NCBI GenBank assembly: GCA_022496185.1
Contig: WTXG01000001.1
Location: 930,001 to 994,000 of the forward strand
Direction: 5' to 3'
Origin: Multifurca ochricompacta
Lineage: Eukaryota; Basidiomycota; Agaricomycetes; Russulales; Russulaceae
DNA: 64,000 nt
A model generated the notes under the pieces. That model had not been told where the DNA came from. It did not search any database and was given only the letters and a program-made list of their open reading frames with translations. The position numbers and the translations under genes were made by a program. Of the stretch, positions 10,898-23,566 are shown in pieces. Numbering within the stretch: the first letter of the stretch is position 1; every line of letters begins with the position of its first letter.

Positions 10898-11794
10898 TTG
10901 TAACTGTTACGGGAGATTTTTGGTTGTATTGTCTGTCTGTCATCTCGTTAGGCTGGATTAGACGATGCGAATTTTCACCTAACTCTGCGTCCTTGCCGTA
11001 CTTCTATGCTCCTGTGGAGTCTGTGGAGGCCCATAACATTTGCAATCAATTGTAAACGATAACTTCTACGCCACGTATTCTGCCCCCAAGGGTAGACAGA
11101 CATGTTATAGTTTTGTGGTTGCCATCGTCTACAACATTGATCGAATTCATAAGCGATCCAAACGTAGGGCCAATCTAATATTCCAGAGCTACTAGTAGTT
11201 TCACAGGGTCGACGAAGCAAATTGCCCAGCTTGCGGGTCCCCTAATGAGACAGTAGTATAAAAGCTATTTATTCACGGATCTGTTGACAACCACAAAGGT
11301 AACCAACTACTTACCTAACTTATAGGCAACAAGTCGTTTCGCATGCATAGATGAGTACTTATGCAGACACACAATAAAGGGCGGACGATTGGGACGAGGG
11401 AAAAGCGAAGAAGCCACATCCAACGTAATGCGTGAGTGGGATATGCCAACACTCAAAGTTCAACGGGAGTTCGGAAGAGGACAGGATGCGAATGCGAAAT
11501 TCAAATTGAGAACCAAGTGCGTACCCGCCGCAAGATCAGGCAGTCTCTTGCTTATGGTGGTGACAATGATTGAACATCACTCCGCGATTCAGAGTACATG
11601 TGCTCCACGGCATCAAGTAAATACCATTACTTTAGCCATCACCGAGTTGCTTGATTAATTGAATGCTAGTAGTATAAGAAACTGGCGAAAGTTTCAAAGA
11701 GAATTGGTAAGGTTAGAATTGGCTCATCTATATCAGATCAGAAGTAGCCCGCATATACAATTTGGGAGAATGTTGATTATGTTTATCGAGTAGA
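10898..11794. other. Convergent intergenic region, nothing recognised
   Basis: Lies between the 3' ends of MED5 and the zinc transporter gene. Open frames on both strands (for example 11389-11658 plus) lack family features or codon-like bias. No tRNA, repeat or transposon end is seen. Confidence 0.5.
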
Positions 11795-13705
11795 CTACGG
11801 TTCTGGTGGGGTCCCCGCGTAAGAAGCTGAAAAGAAAGCCTAGTTATACATACTGAGCACAGTGAGAACTAGCTTATGACTTACGGCAGCATGCTTGGTC
11901 CTCGTTACATGCTCTATCAGGCGGACATGATATCAGGCAACTCGTGTCCTGTGAAGACTAAGGATTAGTTCGGCGATCGGAGCTTCATATCCTTTGGTAT
12001 GGCATACTTTCAGGTTTTCCTCTGGGACTGAGTCCCGAATTGGATGATACTCAGGCTGTATAGTACTTGAATGTATTCCGTGCTGGTGTAATACCCGCCG
12101 AATATTGGATGCAACTGGCATAAAATCGACTTTACGAGAGGCAGTGACGTGGACGGATGCAATTATCTTAGTCTCCGAGAGCTGCCATATATGAAGTTCG
12201 TGCACAGAAAGCACGCCTTCAACGGTAAGAATTTCGGATCTGACAGCTTCCAACGAGACCTCTGACGGGACGCCTTGAAGTAAGATGAAGGACGTGCTGC
12301 GGACTGAGTGGATCGCGTTATGACTGCATCGAACATTGAAAATGGAGAATTAGAGACGCACCGAGAGGTAGAGCTGAGTGGAATATAATAACAGTAATTA
12401 ATAAGCTGATGACAGGGTCACAGTAATACTTGAAACTCCAGGAGGTCAGCCATATAATAAGCCCCGTTGCGATAACTCCGACATTGCCTAAAGCATCACC
12501 CAGCACGTGCAAGAGTAACGCTTTCATATTCATAGAGCCCCCATGGGAGTGGCCATGCGTATGACCTTGCCCCTCAGGAGACCAGTCCGCAGGAGTGGGG
12601 GCAGCGGTGTCAGTGTAAGAGACTGGAGAATGCTGGAGTAGACTAGTTTGTTCATGCGCAGTGCCTGCGGAAATGGCGTGGCCGGCACCAGCCGTCTCGC
12701 TTTCGTAAGGAGGGCTATTGACCGAATCTGGGGACCACGGATCTAATGAGGGCCGGGATCGGGGTTTATGTGCTCGATCAACCGGTGCTGGGGAAGAACT
12801 TCGGGCAATATTATTGGCAGTCTGGACAAAAGACGCCCTGGTGGCTGCTGGGTGGCCATAAAGTGATGAATAAGAACCAGCACGTTCCCCATGATGTGCC
12901 GATGGACGGGTTTGGCTGATCGCAACAGGGGACGCGATAGGCAGAACGGACTCGCGCATTGTGGAATGGATACTGGGAGCCTTCGAGGATTTTGCGGAAT
13001 GATGAGAATGATCATGACTATGGCCATGCTCTGTGGCGCGGTGAGTTAGGAAAGAACGATCGTAATGTACGTCGTACCATGAAACAAAAAAAGGCCAATA
13101 ATGTTGGATAATAATCCAAAGGACCCGACCACAACTATGAGCTTGGGATTCGATACCTCTGTGAATCAATAAGAATTAGCGTAGCTGAAACCAACATAGT
13201 TGAGAGGCATACCCGGTGTGCTGAAGAAGCGCTGCAATGCCTCGAGGGTTATAGAGAAGCAGAGCGCTAAAAGAAAGACACCGTTGACGAGAGCGGCAAG
13301 AATCTCCGCTCTGTGCCAGCCGTAAGAGTACCGGGTACTCGGGGTTGAACTGGCAGTGAGCTGTTTCGAGGTCTGAGAGCTGCAAGTGATATGAGATAGG
13401 GAAAGGAATTGACCTTGATAGCATATAGCGCGATGACTAGACTGACTACATCACTGAACAAAACGTGGGCTTAATTGTTCGTGCAGCAGAAGGGGGGGAC
13501 TACATAGACGTACTTGAGCATGTGAAAGCTGTCTGCGACGAGGGCGAGGGAGCCAACAGCATAGCCTGATGGATCAATGAGTAAGGAGAGACTGATGGAT
13601 ATGAATGATTGACTGACCGACGATGATTTCAAGTAAAAAGAAAATCAAATCTAATGCTAAAAGAATATATATGCGGGCAGTACGCGAGGGATTCATCATC
13701 GTCAT
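11795..13705 (-). CDS. ZRC1: CDF-family zinc transporter (Zrc1/Cot1-like)
   Basis: Vacuolar or Golgi cation-diffusion facilitator that exports zinc from the cytosol in exchange for protons. Start at 13705 (MTMMNPSRTARIYILLALDL; a second Met is four residues in). Helix 2 carries ALVADSFHML with the His/Asp metal site, and the later pair reads HVLGDALGNVGVIATGLIIW. Between them is a roughly 200-residue cytosolic loop that begins HGHSHDHSHH and ends GHTHGHSHGG, both zinc-sensing His stretches. The C-terminal domain has LTVEGVLSVHELHIWQLSET, the usual dimeric metallochaperone-like fold, and the protein ends NEDQACCPSYAGTPPEP after two small introns. It is divergent from eIF3h. Confidence 0.92.
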
Positions 13706-13903
13706 CGATGATAATAACCTTGTATGATAGTGTGTGCGTGTGGGTGAGAGTGCGTGAGTGTGTGAGTGTGAGCGAGTGACCCCCTCATTTCATTTCATCT
13801 CTGATGACTAAGCGATTGATCCTCCTCCTCTTCTCCTCTCTTCCTATATTTCTAATCTAATCCCATTCCCTTTACCCCCCATTCTCAAAACCGAAATCGA
13901 ATA
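13706..13903. promoter_or_regulatory. Short divergent promoter, zinc transporter / eIF3h
   Basis: A 198-bp gap between two start codons. The left half has a GT/GAGTGTGTGAGTG-rich tract (13727-13780), the right half is a CT-rich stretch ending in an adenine-rich leader before the eIF3h ATG. Shared regulation is inferred from spacing only. Confidence 0.45.
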
Positions 13904-15278
13904 ATGGCTACCTCCATGGCCGCTGCCATCGCTGCGTCACTACCGGCACCTCAAGCGGTATCTACTCCAGCTGCTCCTATACACGAACCCATTCCTGCGT
14001 CCATGTCCAAACTCATCGATATCGAAGCCGAAATCCCTCTCAATCTTGTTCAACTTGAAGGATTGGTCTGTCCACCCCATGGTTGTCTTTTTTTTATTGC
14101 CTGATACAATTTTGGGCTCAACAGGTTGTATCAAAAATCGTTAAGCACAGCTCCGAATCTCATTTATCTGTCCATGGATTGCTTCTCGGATTGGACCTCG
14201 ATGGTACTCTAGAGGTGACAAATTCCTTCCCTTTACTTCACAACTCGGGAGATGATGACGACAAGTCATCAAAAACGATCAGTATGTCAGACTTTCGTCG
14301 TAATACACGAGAGACCAGTGCACACCTTCCTTGGCAGGTCGATACCAGACTGCTATGCTACGTTCACTCAAGAGGTACGCGCGGACGACAGTGTTGTTGG
14401 ATTTTATCAATCCACAACAATGGGAGCGTTTTTCAGCCAGACTCTTGTCGATACCCAAGCAATTCACCAGGAGAAGCTTCGACATGGAGGGGTTGTTGTT
14501 GTGCATGGTGCGCGTGTATTTTTGTCAAGACGAAGTCACTTGAATTAATAATTTTTTTTACCGTAGATGTGTCTCAAGCAAATCGAGGAAACGCCTCTTT
14601 TCGCGCGTTTAAACTCTCAAAAGAGTTTCTCGATGCCTACCGCAAGACGCCATTCAGTGCCAAGACGTAAGTTGTCTTACTTCCTTGCTTTCGTCCCGTC
14701 TCTGATTTGGTGGACACAATAGCATGATCAACCACAAACTGACATTTACATCTATACTAGAGGAGGTTCCTCTGAAAATCAGGACAAATCCGCTATTGAG
14801 CGCTTTCATCTCCTCTCTGTCCAAACGTCGCGCGTCGCCGCTTGTGCAACCTCTTCCCTCTGAAGTGTATCACACGTCCTTGCCTTCCTCGTATTCCACA
14901 CTAGATCTTGGCAACCCCACTCTCACAAAAAATTTAGAAAATGTTGTCGAGGCGATCGACAACTACAAAACTGAAGAAGGCAATCTTGCGTACCATATTC
15001 GGCAGATTGCTCGCGAAAAAGCGCGCGCAGAGGCTTACGTCGCGAAGCGGAAGGAGGAGAATGCGAATAGAGTGGCTCAAGGGCTCGCTCCATTGCCAGA
15101 GGAGGACATCACTCGGCTATTCAAAATACCACCCGAACCAAGTCGTTTAGAGAGCATGCTGATGCTGGGTCAGGTGGATGCTTACGCTAAGACTCTGGAG
15201 GGGACGTCGAGTTTGAGTCTGGTGAAGATGTACGCGGCAAGGGCTGGCATGGATGCTAACCATGAGGTCTTTCCATGA
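13904..15278 (+). CDS. EIF3H: eIF3 subunit h (MPN domain), with apparent one-base break
   Basis: Non-catalytic MPN subunit of translation initiation factor 3. Exon 1 (13904-14065) is an Ala/Pro-rich leader ending LVQLEGL. Exon 2 from 14125 opens the MPN domain with VVSKIVKHSSESHLSVHGLL and GTLEVTNSFPL. Exon 3 gives RYQTAMLRSLK, then the frame must shift to read EVRADDSVVGFYQSTTMGAF and LIDTQ-like residues. Later exons give VSQANRGNASFRAFKLSKEF and INHKLTFTSILEEVPLKIRT, then a helical C-terminal part. Restoring a G beside 14372 makes the protein continuous, so I read this as a sequence error in a live gene, not a pseudogene. Confidence 0.88.
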
Positions 15279-15901
15279 AAAATAAAGTCACCCCCAACAC
15301 GAGAGATGATAATATAATAGAACAGTTCCTACGGCACATCCCTAATGTTGCTAGGTCAGAATCCCGCGAAGACCAACACGAGCGTCAAGATCGCCCATCA
15401 CACAGTTGGTTTGTGCTTGCGTTCCCACTGAGTCGACAACAACTCTTTATTGCTACCTTCTCCGCGTTTGCTGCCCCCACACCTTCGTTTCATCCACCTT
15501 GACTCGTCCAATGCGCTGCTAACATTCTTGTGTCTCGGAGCAAGGGACTGGGTGTAGATCAGGTTTTAATTTTATTACAGCGAACTTAAGACTTATTATT
15601 CTACTGACTACTCACTCTAGTAACTGCCTCATTGATATTATCCCTCAACCCTTGGCGTTCCCTTCTGTTTATCTACTCACTCGGGCCTTCAACATCCTCG
15701 AAAGACGCTGATCACACTAGAAATTCCCTGGGGGAACTGTAAAGCCGAGAGTTTTTCGCTGGTGCCTATCAGCGAATTCACGCATAGATTAAGCACTATT
15801 GGGATGATATAAATGAAAAACGTTAGATGAGGAGGTATAATGAAGCCGAGGGGCACATAAGAGTGGTGTAATAGGTTGCGTGCATGTTCCCTGCACTATC
15901 A
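15279..15901. other. Convergent intergenic region
   Basis: Separates the eIF3h and golgin 3' ends. Only short unsupported frames are present. Confidence 0.5.
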
Positions 15902-18788
15902 TCACACTTTGGCAATGAGCCTGCGAGTTTCCTGTGGAGTGAATCGCAGAATGGTCGAAAGAACTCGAACCAGATTCGGCTTAACAAATTCATTCATCAG
16001 AACCCGCTTGAAAGCACAGCTGAGCACTGTCGTACCCTCATTTCCTTGTGTTCGAGAAATTGAAGAATGACGTTTCTCAGGTACTCGAGATTTACGTCCT
16101 CATCATTGCCCTTGGTGATGGGTGAATCTGGTCGCGTGGCACCAGATAGCTGAGATGATGCAGGCGACGGGGAAGGGTTAACGTCTGATGTACTAGAGGA
16201 ACTCCAATAACCGACTCCAGGCCCCCGCTGACGATCCAATAACGCGGCCGAAGACTGTATTTTACGCAACTCCTCACGCAGGGTCTGTTGTATCATATAT
16301 GAGAGGATCTAATAGAGAGCAGTCAAGAAATAGCAACGCGCCTTGTTATGTGTCCTGGCCTGGGTCTCCTTGGCTTTGATTTCCCCCAGCTGCTGGTCCA
16401 AGGTGGAAATTTTTCTAACCTGTTCAGAAAGCTGTTGCCTAGTATTTTCCTGCAGCCGCCGTCGCTCAGTGCGCTGATCCAAATCAAAACAAGCATACCC
16501 ACCTCATCGTGAGTCAAGCGCTCAATCTGTTGTCTAAGCTGGGAGACCTCATGGTCATATGCACGCGCTGCCAATCGAAGCCTTTCCACCTCCGCTTGCA
16601 GCTCATGTGTGCGATCATCATCGTCCTGCCGACTTTGGGAAGTAGTGTCCACCATGGACTTCCACCTCTGGGCTTCATGGACTTTAGCTTCAACTTTTCG
16701 CCTCCATTCAGCCTCCACCTCCACCCTCTCAGCTTCTACACCCGCAAGTTTTTGCTTCAGCACAGATAACTTGGCTTCGTGCCTGGACTCCGTCGCAGCG
16801 AGGAGCTTCGCAACCTCTTCAGGGGACATAGAGACATCAGAGAGACCGACATGCCGCTGCTGGCGAGCATCACTCAATTCTTCACTGATAAGGGCAATGC
16901 GATCATCTCGCTCTCGGACTTGATATTGAAGCTCGGTAGTCTGGCTCTGAAGAACCTCAAGCAAGGATTGAGAAGATTCAACCTCTGCTTGCCGCATCTG
17001 AAGGTGATCGAACAAACTATCTTTTTCGGCGGACAGCGATTGTATGGATTTTTCTAGGCGATTGATTTGAGCATCTTTCAAGCTCATGGCCTGCTCCTGA
17101 CTGGACTACAATGGCGTCAGCGCGGGTTTGAGGCACTGTCTAGAACCAGACACACCTTAGCGGCACTGGATTCTAGCTCGAACTGGCTTCGCAGTGCAGA
17201 AAGTTCCTTGTCGCTTCGTTGTTTGGATGCCGTCAGGTCTCTCTCAAATTGAGTCCTGAAATCCGCGAGGGACACCTCCTTTTCAATTTTGAGCTTGTTA
17301 AGCTCACTTTGCATTTTTTCACGATCAAGTTGCTCTTTGTCACGGTCGATTATCTGACTTTCCTTCAGGGCCGCTGCCTCCTTAAGAGCATCCTCGCGGT
17401 CTTTCTCTGCTTTCACTAGCTTTTGCCGAACAGTCTTCAGCAGGCTGACAGCCTTGTTGCGTTTTTCTTCCTCGTCCTTGGCAAGCCCGCTAAGCTTCTC
17501 GACTTCGGTGCGCAATTGGTCGACTTTGCTTTCTTGTTTCGCGATATCCGCCTCCAGCTGTGAATTTGAGCTCCGACTTCCTTTCAAAAGAGCTTCACTC
17601 TGTTGGATTTGACTACGCAATTCGTCCACAAGTTCAATTTGAGACCTGGATTCGAGACGATGCGTTTCGCGTAGTTCCTCGATCCGCTCGTCTTGGCCTG
17701 TTTGCGTTTCAGCGACGAGATAGGACGCGGATGAATGCAATATTCGCACGAGTAAGCTTTCCTGTCAGGCGTTTAATTTCGTCCTGCGACATCTGGTCCA
17801 AGTGAGCTTAATGAGGATAGCAGATGTGTGCACCCGTACCTCTATCTTGAGCTGAGCATTCTGCAGGTAGTCGCGTAGTGCACCAGCATCTTGACAGCTT
17901 TGTACAGGAGTCAGTTCTTGGAGGACCTTGTCCATTGCCGATTTCTCAGATTGCAACTTCCCAAATGACTCAGAAACATCTAGCTAAAGTAAGGGGCGTA
18001 TACCATTGGGGGGAGGGAAGTTGCGACTGACCGGTAAACCTCTGCTCCATTAACTTAAGTCTTTCTTGAAGAGCTTCGACATTGGTAGAATCAGAATGCC
18101 GGGATAGAAGCTCCTCGACGGGAATAGAGGCGATGTCTGGCTCATGTCCATCAGTCTGAGCTAAGTCTACGACAGATTCGGCATTTGGAATGACATCAGT
18201 CGGGACGCGCGAAGGCGCAGAGGTGATAACCGACTGGGGGTTGTCGAAAACTTCGATATCACCTTCGGATACTGCTGGCTTCTGCTCTGAGACTTGTGTT
18301 ACTACTGGAGTATCCACGAGGGGTAATATTTGCGGAGGATAGTGGTCCAGTTGCTCCGGTTCAGGTGCCATGCTAGACCCAGGATCCATAGGTATTGATT
18401 CTTCGCCTGAGATTTCAGGAGATGGCGCAGAAGTTGGATCGGATGGTGAGTGAGATGCGTTCAAAGGAGGAAGGTCATAGTCATGGGCGTTTGGGGGAGG
18501 GGAGCTCGGCAAGGGTATGGCCGTTGGCGATAATGGATGATCATTGACAAGTTGAGGAACAGGAGAAACCCGGGACGATGCGGTCGGGGTACTTGGATTT
18601 GACTCCTCACCGATTGTAAAGGATGCTCGGAGTCTGTCTTCGAGTTTGGCTTTGAAAGGTCGATCCGTTAATGGTTTGGCTGGAGAGGATGGTTGACTTC
18701 GTTCAAGAGAGGCTGAGCGATGAGGAGAACCTTGTGATAAACGTGGTTGTGCTAAACCTTCGACAACGTTTCTAAATTGTGAGAACAT
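15902..18788 (-). CDS. IMH1: GRIP-domain golgin (Imh1-like)
   Basis: Peripheral trans-Golgi tether recruited by the GTPase Arl1 through a C-terminal GRIP domain. Start at 18788 (MFSQFRNVVEGLAQPRLSQG). Residues about 30-230 are Ser/Pro-rich and disordered. From about 250 onward the protein is almost unbroken coiled coil, with heptads such as LQERLKLMEQRF, KVDQLRTEVEKLSGLAKDEE and RLEKSIQSLSAEKDSLFDHL. The GRIP domain is at the end: DVNLEYLRNVILQFLEHKEM, then after a 59-nt intron PNLVRVLSTILRFTPQETRR and LIAKV with the stop at 15902. The conserved Tyr of GRIP (in LEYLRNV) is present. The next gene on the same strand, Pex14, ends 121 bp upstream. Confidence 0.9.
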
Positions 18789-18909
18789 TTGATGGAGAGA
18801 AGCGGGAAGGAGAGGCGGGACGCATATATGAACAGACAGACAGAATATAATAGAATGTTATGTTATGTAACGTCTCAACATCTGATATCTGATATTATTT
18901 ATATAAACA

Positions 18910-20055
18910 CTATAATTCTTCTACAGCCGAAGACTCGACCTCGACCTCGACCTCGACTTCCTTTCCTTTACCATTCATAAAGAGTGGTGTTAGTATTGGT
19001 GGAGTGGATCCAACATAAGAAGGAATTGCCAGATTGGAGGATGAACCTGACAACTGCCACGAAGGAATCGATGGTCGGGGAGGGAAATTAGGCAAAGGTG
19101 GTGCAGGTGTAGATGTGTTTGATGTACGACTTAGTAGCAATGTCTTCAGAGATTTAAGGTCTTGCTGCAATTCTCCTAATGACTGTGTCTGAGCTTCCTT
19201 ATTCTTTTCAATCATCTGGACGGCTGTCGGTTAGCTAGCTATCCGATAATTGAAAAACATATATATCACCTTTGGAATCATATCTCTGATATTGTTCACT
19301 TCTTCTCTTATCTCCCGCATTTCATCTCGAGCTCTTGATTCCCCTTCTCTCATTTGCTGCACGGCAGCCTCAACATCTGCGGTAGCCTTATCAACCTTTT
19401 CCTGCTGACTTTCGATGGCAACCTTGACGGCGGACGTCTCAGCACGGATTTCTTTGAGAATGGCTTCTGCTGCGTCAAATTGGGCAGTTAACGCGTCCCT
19501 GTCTTCTTGATAAGCGGTGACAGACGGTGGTTGAAGGTGAGGGAAAAGGTATTTCTAATCATAGGAGAGAGAAATCAGCGACGAAATGACAGTCGGGGTC
19601 GAGACATTCGATACGGAGGGCTTACCCTCGCAAGAGCAATCGCCCCATAAGCCAAAGAGCCAGAAACGACGGCGGTAATCTATCATTAATAAAATATGAG
19701 CCGCTGGCTAATATTGGTTTGCTAGCAGCTCGCACAAAATAATCGCGCCAATCCCATTGCGGATTGTGCTGAGGCACGTAGGGAAGAGGGCCATACATAG
19801 GATTATATGAAGGCTGTTGAAGGTGAGATGGGTGTGGATCAGAGCTATTGGCCTGTCTCATGGCTTCTTCGATCTCGGTTCCAGTGAGACCTTTGGCTTC
19901 AAGAAACTGAACGCGTTGAGCCAATGGAGAGGCTTGAGTCTAGAAAAGAGGACGAGATGATGTGTAACGATTCAAGGATAAACGAGAATGTAGATAACCT
20001 TAGGGTCCGTAAGGAAGGTAACCGCGTTAAGAATGAGCTCTTGCCTGTCTGCCAT
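18910..20055 (-). CDS. PEX14: Peroxin 14, peroxisomal import docking protein
   Basis: Docking-complex membrane protein that receives the Pex5 and Pex7 import receptors. Start at 20055: MADRQELILNAVTFLTDPK, then QRVQFLEAKGLTGTEIEEAM, the conserved N-terminal three-helix receptor-binding domain. A Pro-rich segment with WDWRDYF precedes the hydrophobic stretch ITAVVSGSLAYGAIALA. Coiled coil follows (DALTAQFDAAEAILKEIRAE and onward to MREGESRARDEMREIREEVN). The C-terminus has a Pro-rich part and an acidic tail built from repeated Glu-Val. Four or five exons join in frame and the stop is at 18910. It is divergent from mitochondrial EF-Tu. Confidence 0.92.
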
Positions 20056-20224
20056 GTCAAGGTTGAGGAGAGAAGTCAGCTCAACCTCGGTTGTCTGTGT
20101 GGGGTGGTGGGGATGGGATGAAGGTGAGATTCAAAACCCTAACCTAGATAGGGCTTGTTACTTATTCTCTCGCGTCGTCCTCTTTTCAACTCCACTCAAC
20201 TCAACGGTCAACCATCAACTGGTC
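20056..20224. promoter_or_regulatory. Short divergent promoter, PEX14 / TUF1
   Basis: A 169-bp gap between the two start codons, with a CT-rich and CAACT-repeated tract just before TUF1. Shared promoter use is inferred from spacing. Confidence 0.4.
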
Positions 20225-22293
20225 ATGCTTCGTGTACAAATCGCTTCTTTCAAGGCCCGGGCTCGTAGGCCTTGTTATTTAAAACGTATTTACCTCAATT
20301 TCTCTTATACTTATTTTACCATTTCACTTCAACCTCTCATTCATAGCCGCCTCGTCGCGTACATTTATCGTTCCGCGCCATGTTGTTCACCAAGCGCGCC
20401 CTCTTATCGTGTCCCCCCTTCCTTCAAGATCTGGTCTTCGCCTTGGTACATGTACACCCTATCTTACAGCCCTGAAAGCACCTCTTCGAGGATATGCTGA
20501 AGCTGCCTCCGTCAAATTCTCTCGGGCCAAGCCTCACATGAACATTGGGACCATCGGTACAGTACTCTTTCACGCTTTACACTCCTTCTCTGAATCCCTC
20601 TCCAAACTAAAGGCCATGTCGATCATGGCAAGACAACTCTGACGGCCGCCATCACAAAGGTTCTCTCCAATCGGGGTGGTGCTAAGTTCACCGGTTATGC
20701 CGAGATTGACAAGGCTCCCGAAGAAAAGGCCCGTGGGATCACGATCAATTCCGCCCACGTAGAGTATGAAACAGACTGTCGTCATTACGGTCATATCGAC
20801 TGCCCAGGCCATGCGGACTGCAAGTCCATCCTCTTAACCTCTTTCCAAGTCTGCTCAGATTTTCACATTATATAGACATAAAAAATATGATCACCGGAGC
20901 TGCACAAATGGACGGTGCCATCATAGTCGTTTCAGCTACTGACGGGCAGATGCCCCAGACTCGTGAACATCTGCTCCTTGCTCGTCAAGTCGGCATAAAA
21001 AGGCTTGTTGTCTTCATAAACAAGGTGGACCAAATATCCGATCCCGAGATGTTAGAGCTTGTAGATATGGAGATGCGCGACCTCCTTTCAACATACAATT
21101 TCGATGGCGAGAATACCCCCATTGTCATGGGCTCTGCCCTAGCTGCGCTGGAGAGTCGTGACCCTGAGATTGGCGAGCAGAAAATTACCGAGTTAATCAA
21201 AGCTTGTGACGAGTGGCTCGAGCTACCTGCCCGTGCGTATTCCTTTGTTGCAAGATTTTCGGCACGACTTGATGTGACGCAGGTGACTTGGAGAAGCCAT
21301 TCCTCATGCCAGTTGAAGGTGTGTTACCCCCAATACCCCTTCCCGTAACTCTGACAGAGGCTTCCAGATGTCTTCTCGATATCTGGTCGTGGCACCGTGG
21401 CTACTGGTCGCGTTGAGCGTGGGATTGCTACCAAGGGTGCCGAAGTCGAGGTCGTCGGGCTCGGTGCGCACTTTAAGACCACACTTACAGGCGTTGGTGA
21501 GGGCAAACAAGTCGTCTCCACAAATTTTCAACTGATCATGATCAGAGATGTTCCATAAAGAGTTGGACCGCGTAGGTGCCAATTGGATTTTCCGTTGATT
21601 TATACTTGACGTGAATCAGGGCGAGGCCGGTGACAACATGGGTGCCCTCCTGCGCGGCGTCAAGCGCGAGCAAATGAAGCGTGGTCAGGTTATCATTGCC
21701 CCGGGTTCTATGAAACCCATCACGAAGTTCCAGGCTCAGATTTACGTGAGCACTGGCACTGTGAATACAAGTTATAAATCTCATTCCGCATTTCATGCAG
21801 GTTTTGACAAAGGATGAAGGTGTATTCCACAATATGCTTATGCTAAGCAGTCTTTGCTCATACCCAAATATATGAAGGTGGCCGCTTTAACCCATTCATG
21901 AGCAACTACCGGCCACAGCTATTTATTCGCACCGCGGATGTTACCGTTGCGCTGACCTGGCCTGAAGGCATCCCTGACGCTGCTGAAAAGATGGTACGCT
22001 AGTTTTCTATCCCCACCGGTTTTACGCACTGTTCTCATACTCACTAGGTAATGCCCGGTGACAATGTTGAAATGGTTTGCGATCTCGTGCACGATGTCGC
22101 TGCTGAGGTTGGTTCCCGGTATGAAAATTTTTATTTTTCTCGCTGCACTTTCATCTCACGTACAATTAAAATTCCAGATTCACCTTGCGGGAAGGTGGCA
22201 AAACGAGTAAGTCCGATGTTGGCACTTCGTAGAAACTTCTAGTAACTATCCTGAACAGTTGGGACGGGTATTGTCACCAAAATTCTGGCATGA
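20225..22293 (+). CDS. TUF1: Mitochondrial elongation factor Tu
   Basis: GTPase that delivers aminoacyl-tRNA to mitochondrial ribosomes. Start at 20225; exon 1 [14 protein letters not shown] joins an Arg/Ser-rich targeting leader. A downstream ATG near 20380 is out of frame with the mature part and is rejected. GTPase motifs are intact: [28 protein letters not shown], and NKVD. Domain 2 shows [13 protein letters not shown], and domain 3 shows [19 protein letters not shown] and [10 protein letters not shown]. It ends [13 protein letters not shown] at 22293. About a dozen exons join in frame; the intron inside the DCPGHADY motif has a GC donor. Confidence 0.95.
20820..20875 (+). other. GC-AG intron in TUF1
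   Basis: The exon ends GCGGACT, the intron begins GCAAGTCC and ends TATAG, 56 nt. The join restores the invariant [15 protein letters not shown]. No GT donor can do this. Confidence 0.9.
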
Positions 22294-22582
22294 AAAGGTT
22301 CATTTATGCAAACGCATGAGAATCATTACAGATCATTATAGACTAACCACCACTCTTTCCCTACCTAAAATGTATGGCGAAGTCGAGAGTTTTGCCCCTG
22401 CCCATCATCTTATTTATGTAGTATATCCTTATATCTAATCCATGCCATCATGTTGATTTTCAAATGTGGCCACACGTCACCACGGACGGCGCCGAATGGC
22501 AATACAATCGCGCTCGCGTGACCGCGCCGTAGTCTTTAAAGGTCGTTTGCTGCGTTTAACCGTGACTCACAGCTGAACAAGT

Positions 22583-23356
22583 ATGCATTCATTGCGGTGT
22601 GCTTCAAATATAACCAGTACCCTACGTCTCCAGCGCCCATATGCTCAGCGCTCTCTACGCCAGTCTTACTCCCTCTCGGGCGCACCATAGTTAGTGAGTT
22701 CCCATCCCTTCATGTCCTCCGTGAGTAAGCGAACTCATTCACCTCGGACCAGCGAAAAAATACACGCCAGAACATGAGGTGATCAAGTTCGACGACGAGA
22801 CTAGAATCGGAACGGTATCCATACAAATTATGCACAGAAGAGCCTCGGCGACGTCGTCTTTGTTGAGCTTCCCGAAGTTGGCGCGACAATTGAGCAGGGT
22901 GGTAAGTGGCTCTTTGGCATTTTGCCTTCTATCCCCACGTGAGATCACATTGTACGAACTACAGAGCCCGTTGGCGCCGTGGAGAGCGTTAAAGCGGCTT
23001 CGGACGTCGTTCGTACTTGATGAAGCCCTCCCCACTGGTTCCACTTCCTCATATATGCTATTTCAGTTTGCTCCCGTTTCTGGGGAGGTTGTCGCCATCA
23101 ACGAAGACTTGGGAAGTCGGCCATCTCTATTGAACAAGTCTCCTGAGGATGAAGGTGCGCTCCTTCTCCTTTCCTGGTTCCACCCTTCGCTCATTACTCA
23201 CCCCAAATTAGGTTGGCTTTTCCGAATCAAATTGTCCCAGCCCGAGGAGGTAGGCTGTATCCAACACCTTTTTAGGGGCTATACGCTGACCTAGTATGCT
23301 GATAGCTCGACGAGATGTTGTCGGAGGGTGATTATGCAAAACAGTGTGAGTCGTAA
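22583..23356 (+). CDS. GCV3: Glycine cleavage system H protein, mitochondrial, with apparent break
   Basis: Lipoyl carrier of the mitochondrial glycine decarboxylase complex. Start at 22583 gives a classic targeting leader with no acidic residues, [20 protein letters not shown]. The mature part reads [20 protein letters not shown] and VSI, then must shift one base to read [20 protein letters not shown]. The lipoylated Lys lies in [12 protein letters not shown], followed by [16 protein letters not shown], and [13 protein letters not shown] leads to the end [10 protein letters not shown] at 23356. Restoring one A beside 22823 closes the break. The exon 1 donor is uncertain (GTTAGT with a 40-nt intron is one option). 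Confidence 0.88.
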
Positions 23357-23566
23357 TCCCAGCAAGCTCGGGTGTGAGTGGAACGAAAGGTGGTGAGCGA
23401 CGGTTCGTCCCACTTGCTAAACTGTTCGCAAAAGCTCTAGAGTCTAGTATAGACAAGCCTTTTTTCAAAAAAGACAAAAAAGAAAAAAAAAAAGTCTGTA
23501 ATGTACATTCTACGACTTAATTGCTCAGGGAGAGTCTGAATGGACGAAGTTAAAATGATGAGATGG

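Noticed and set aside
20379..20475. ATG near 20380 as start of mitochondrial EF-Tu (MLFTKRALL)
   Set aside because: It is out of frame with the mature protein. The start at 20225 plus an intron gives a continuous targeting leader.
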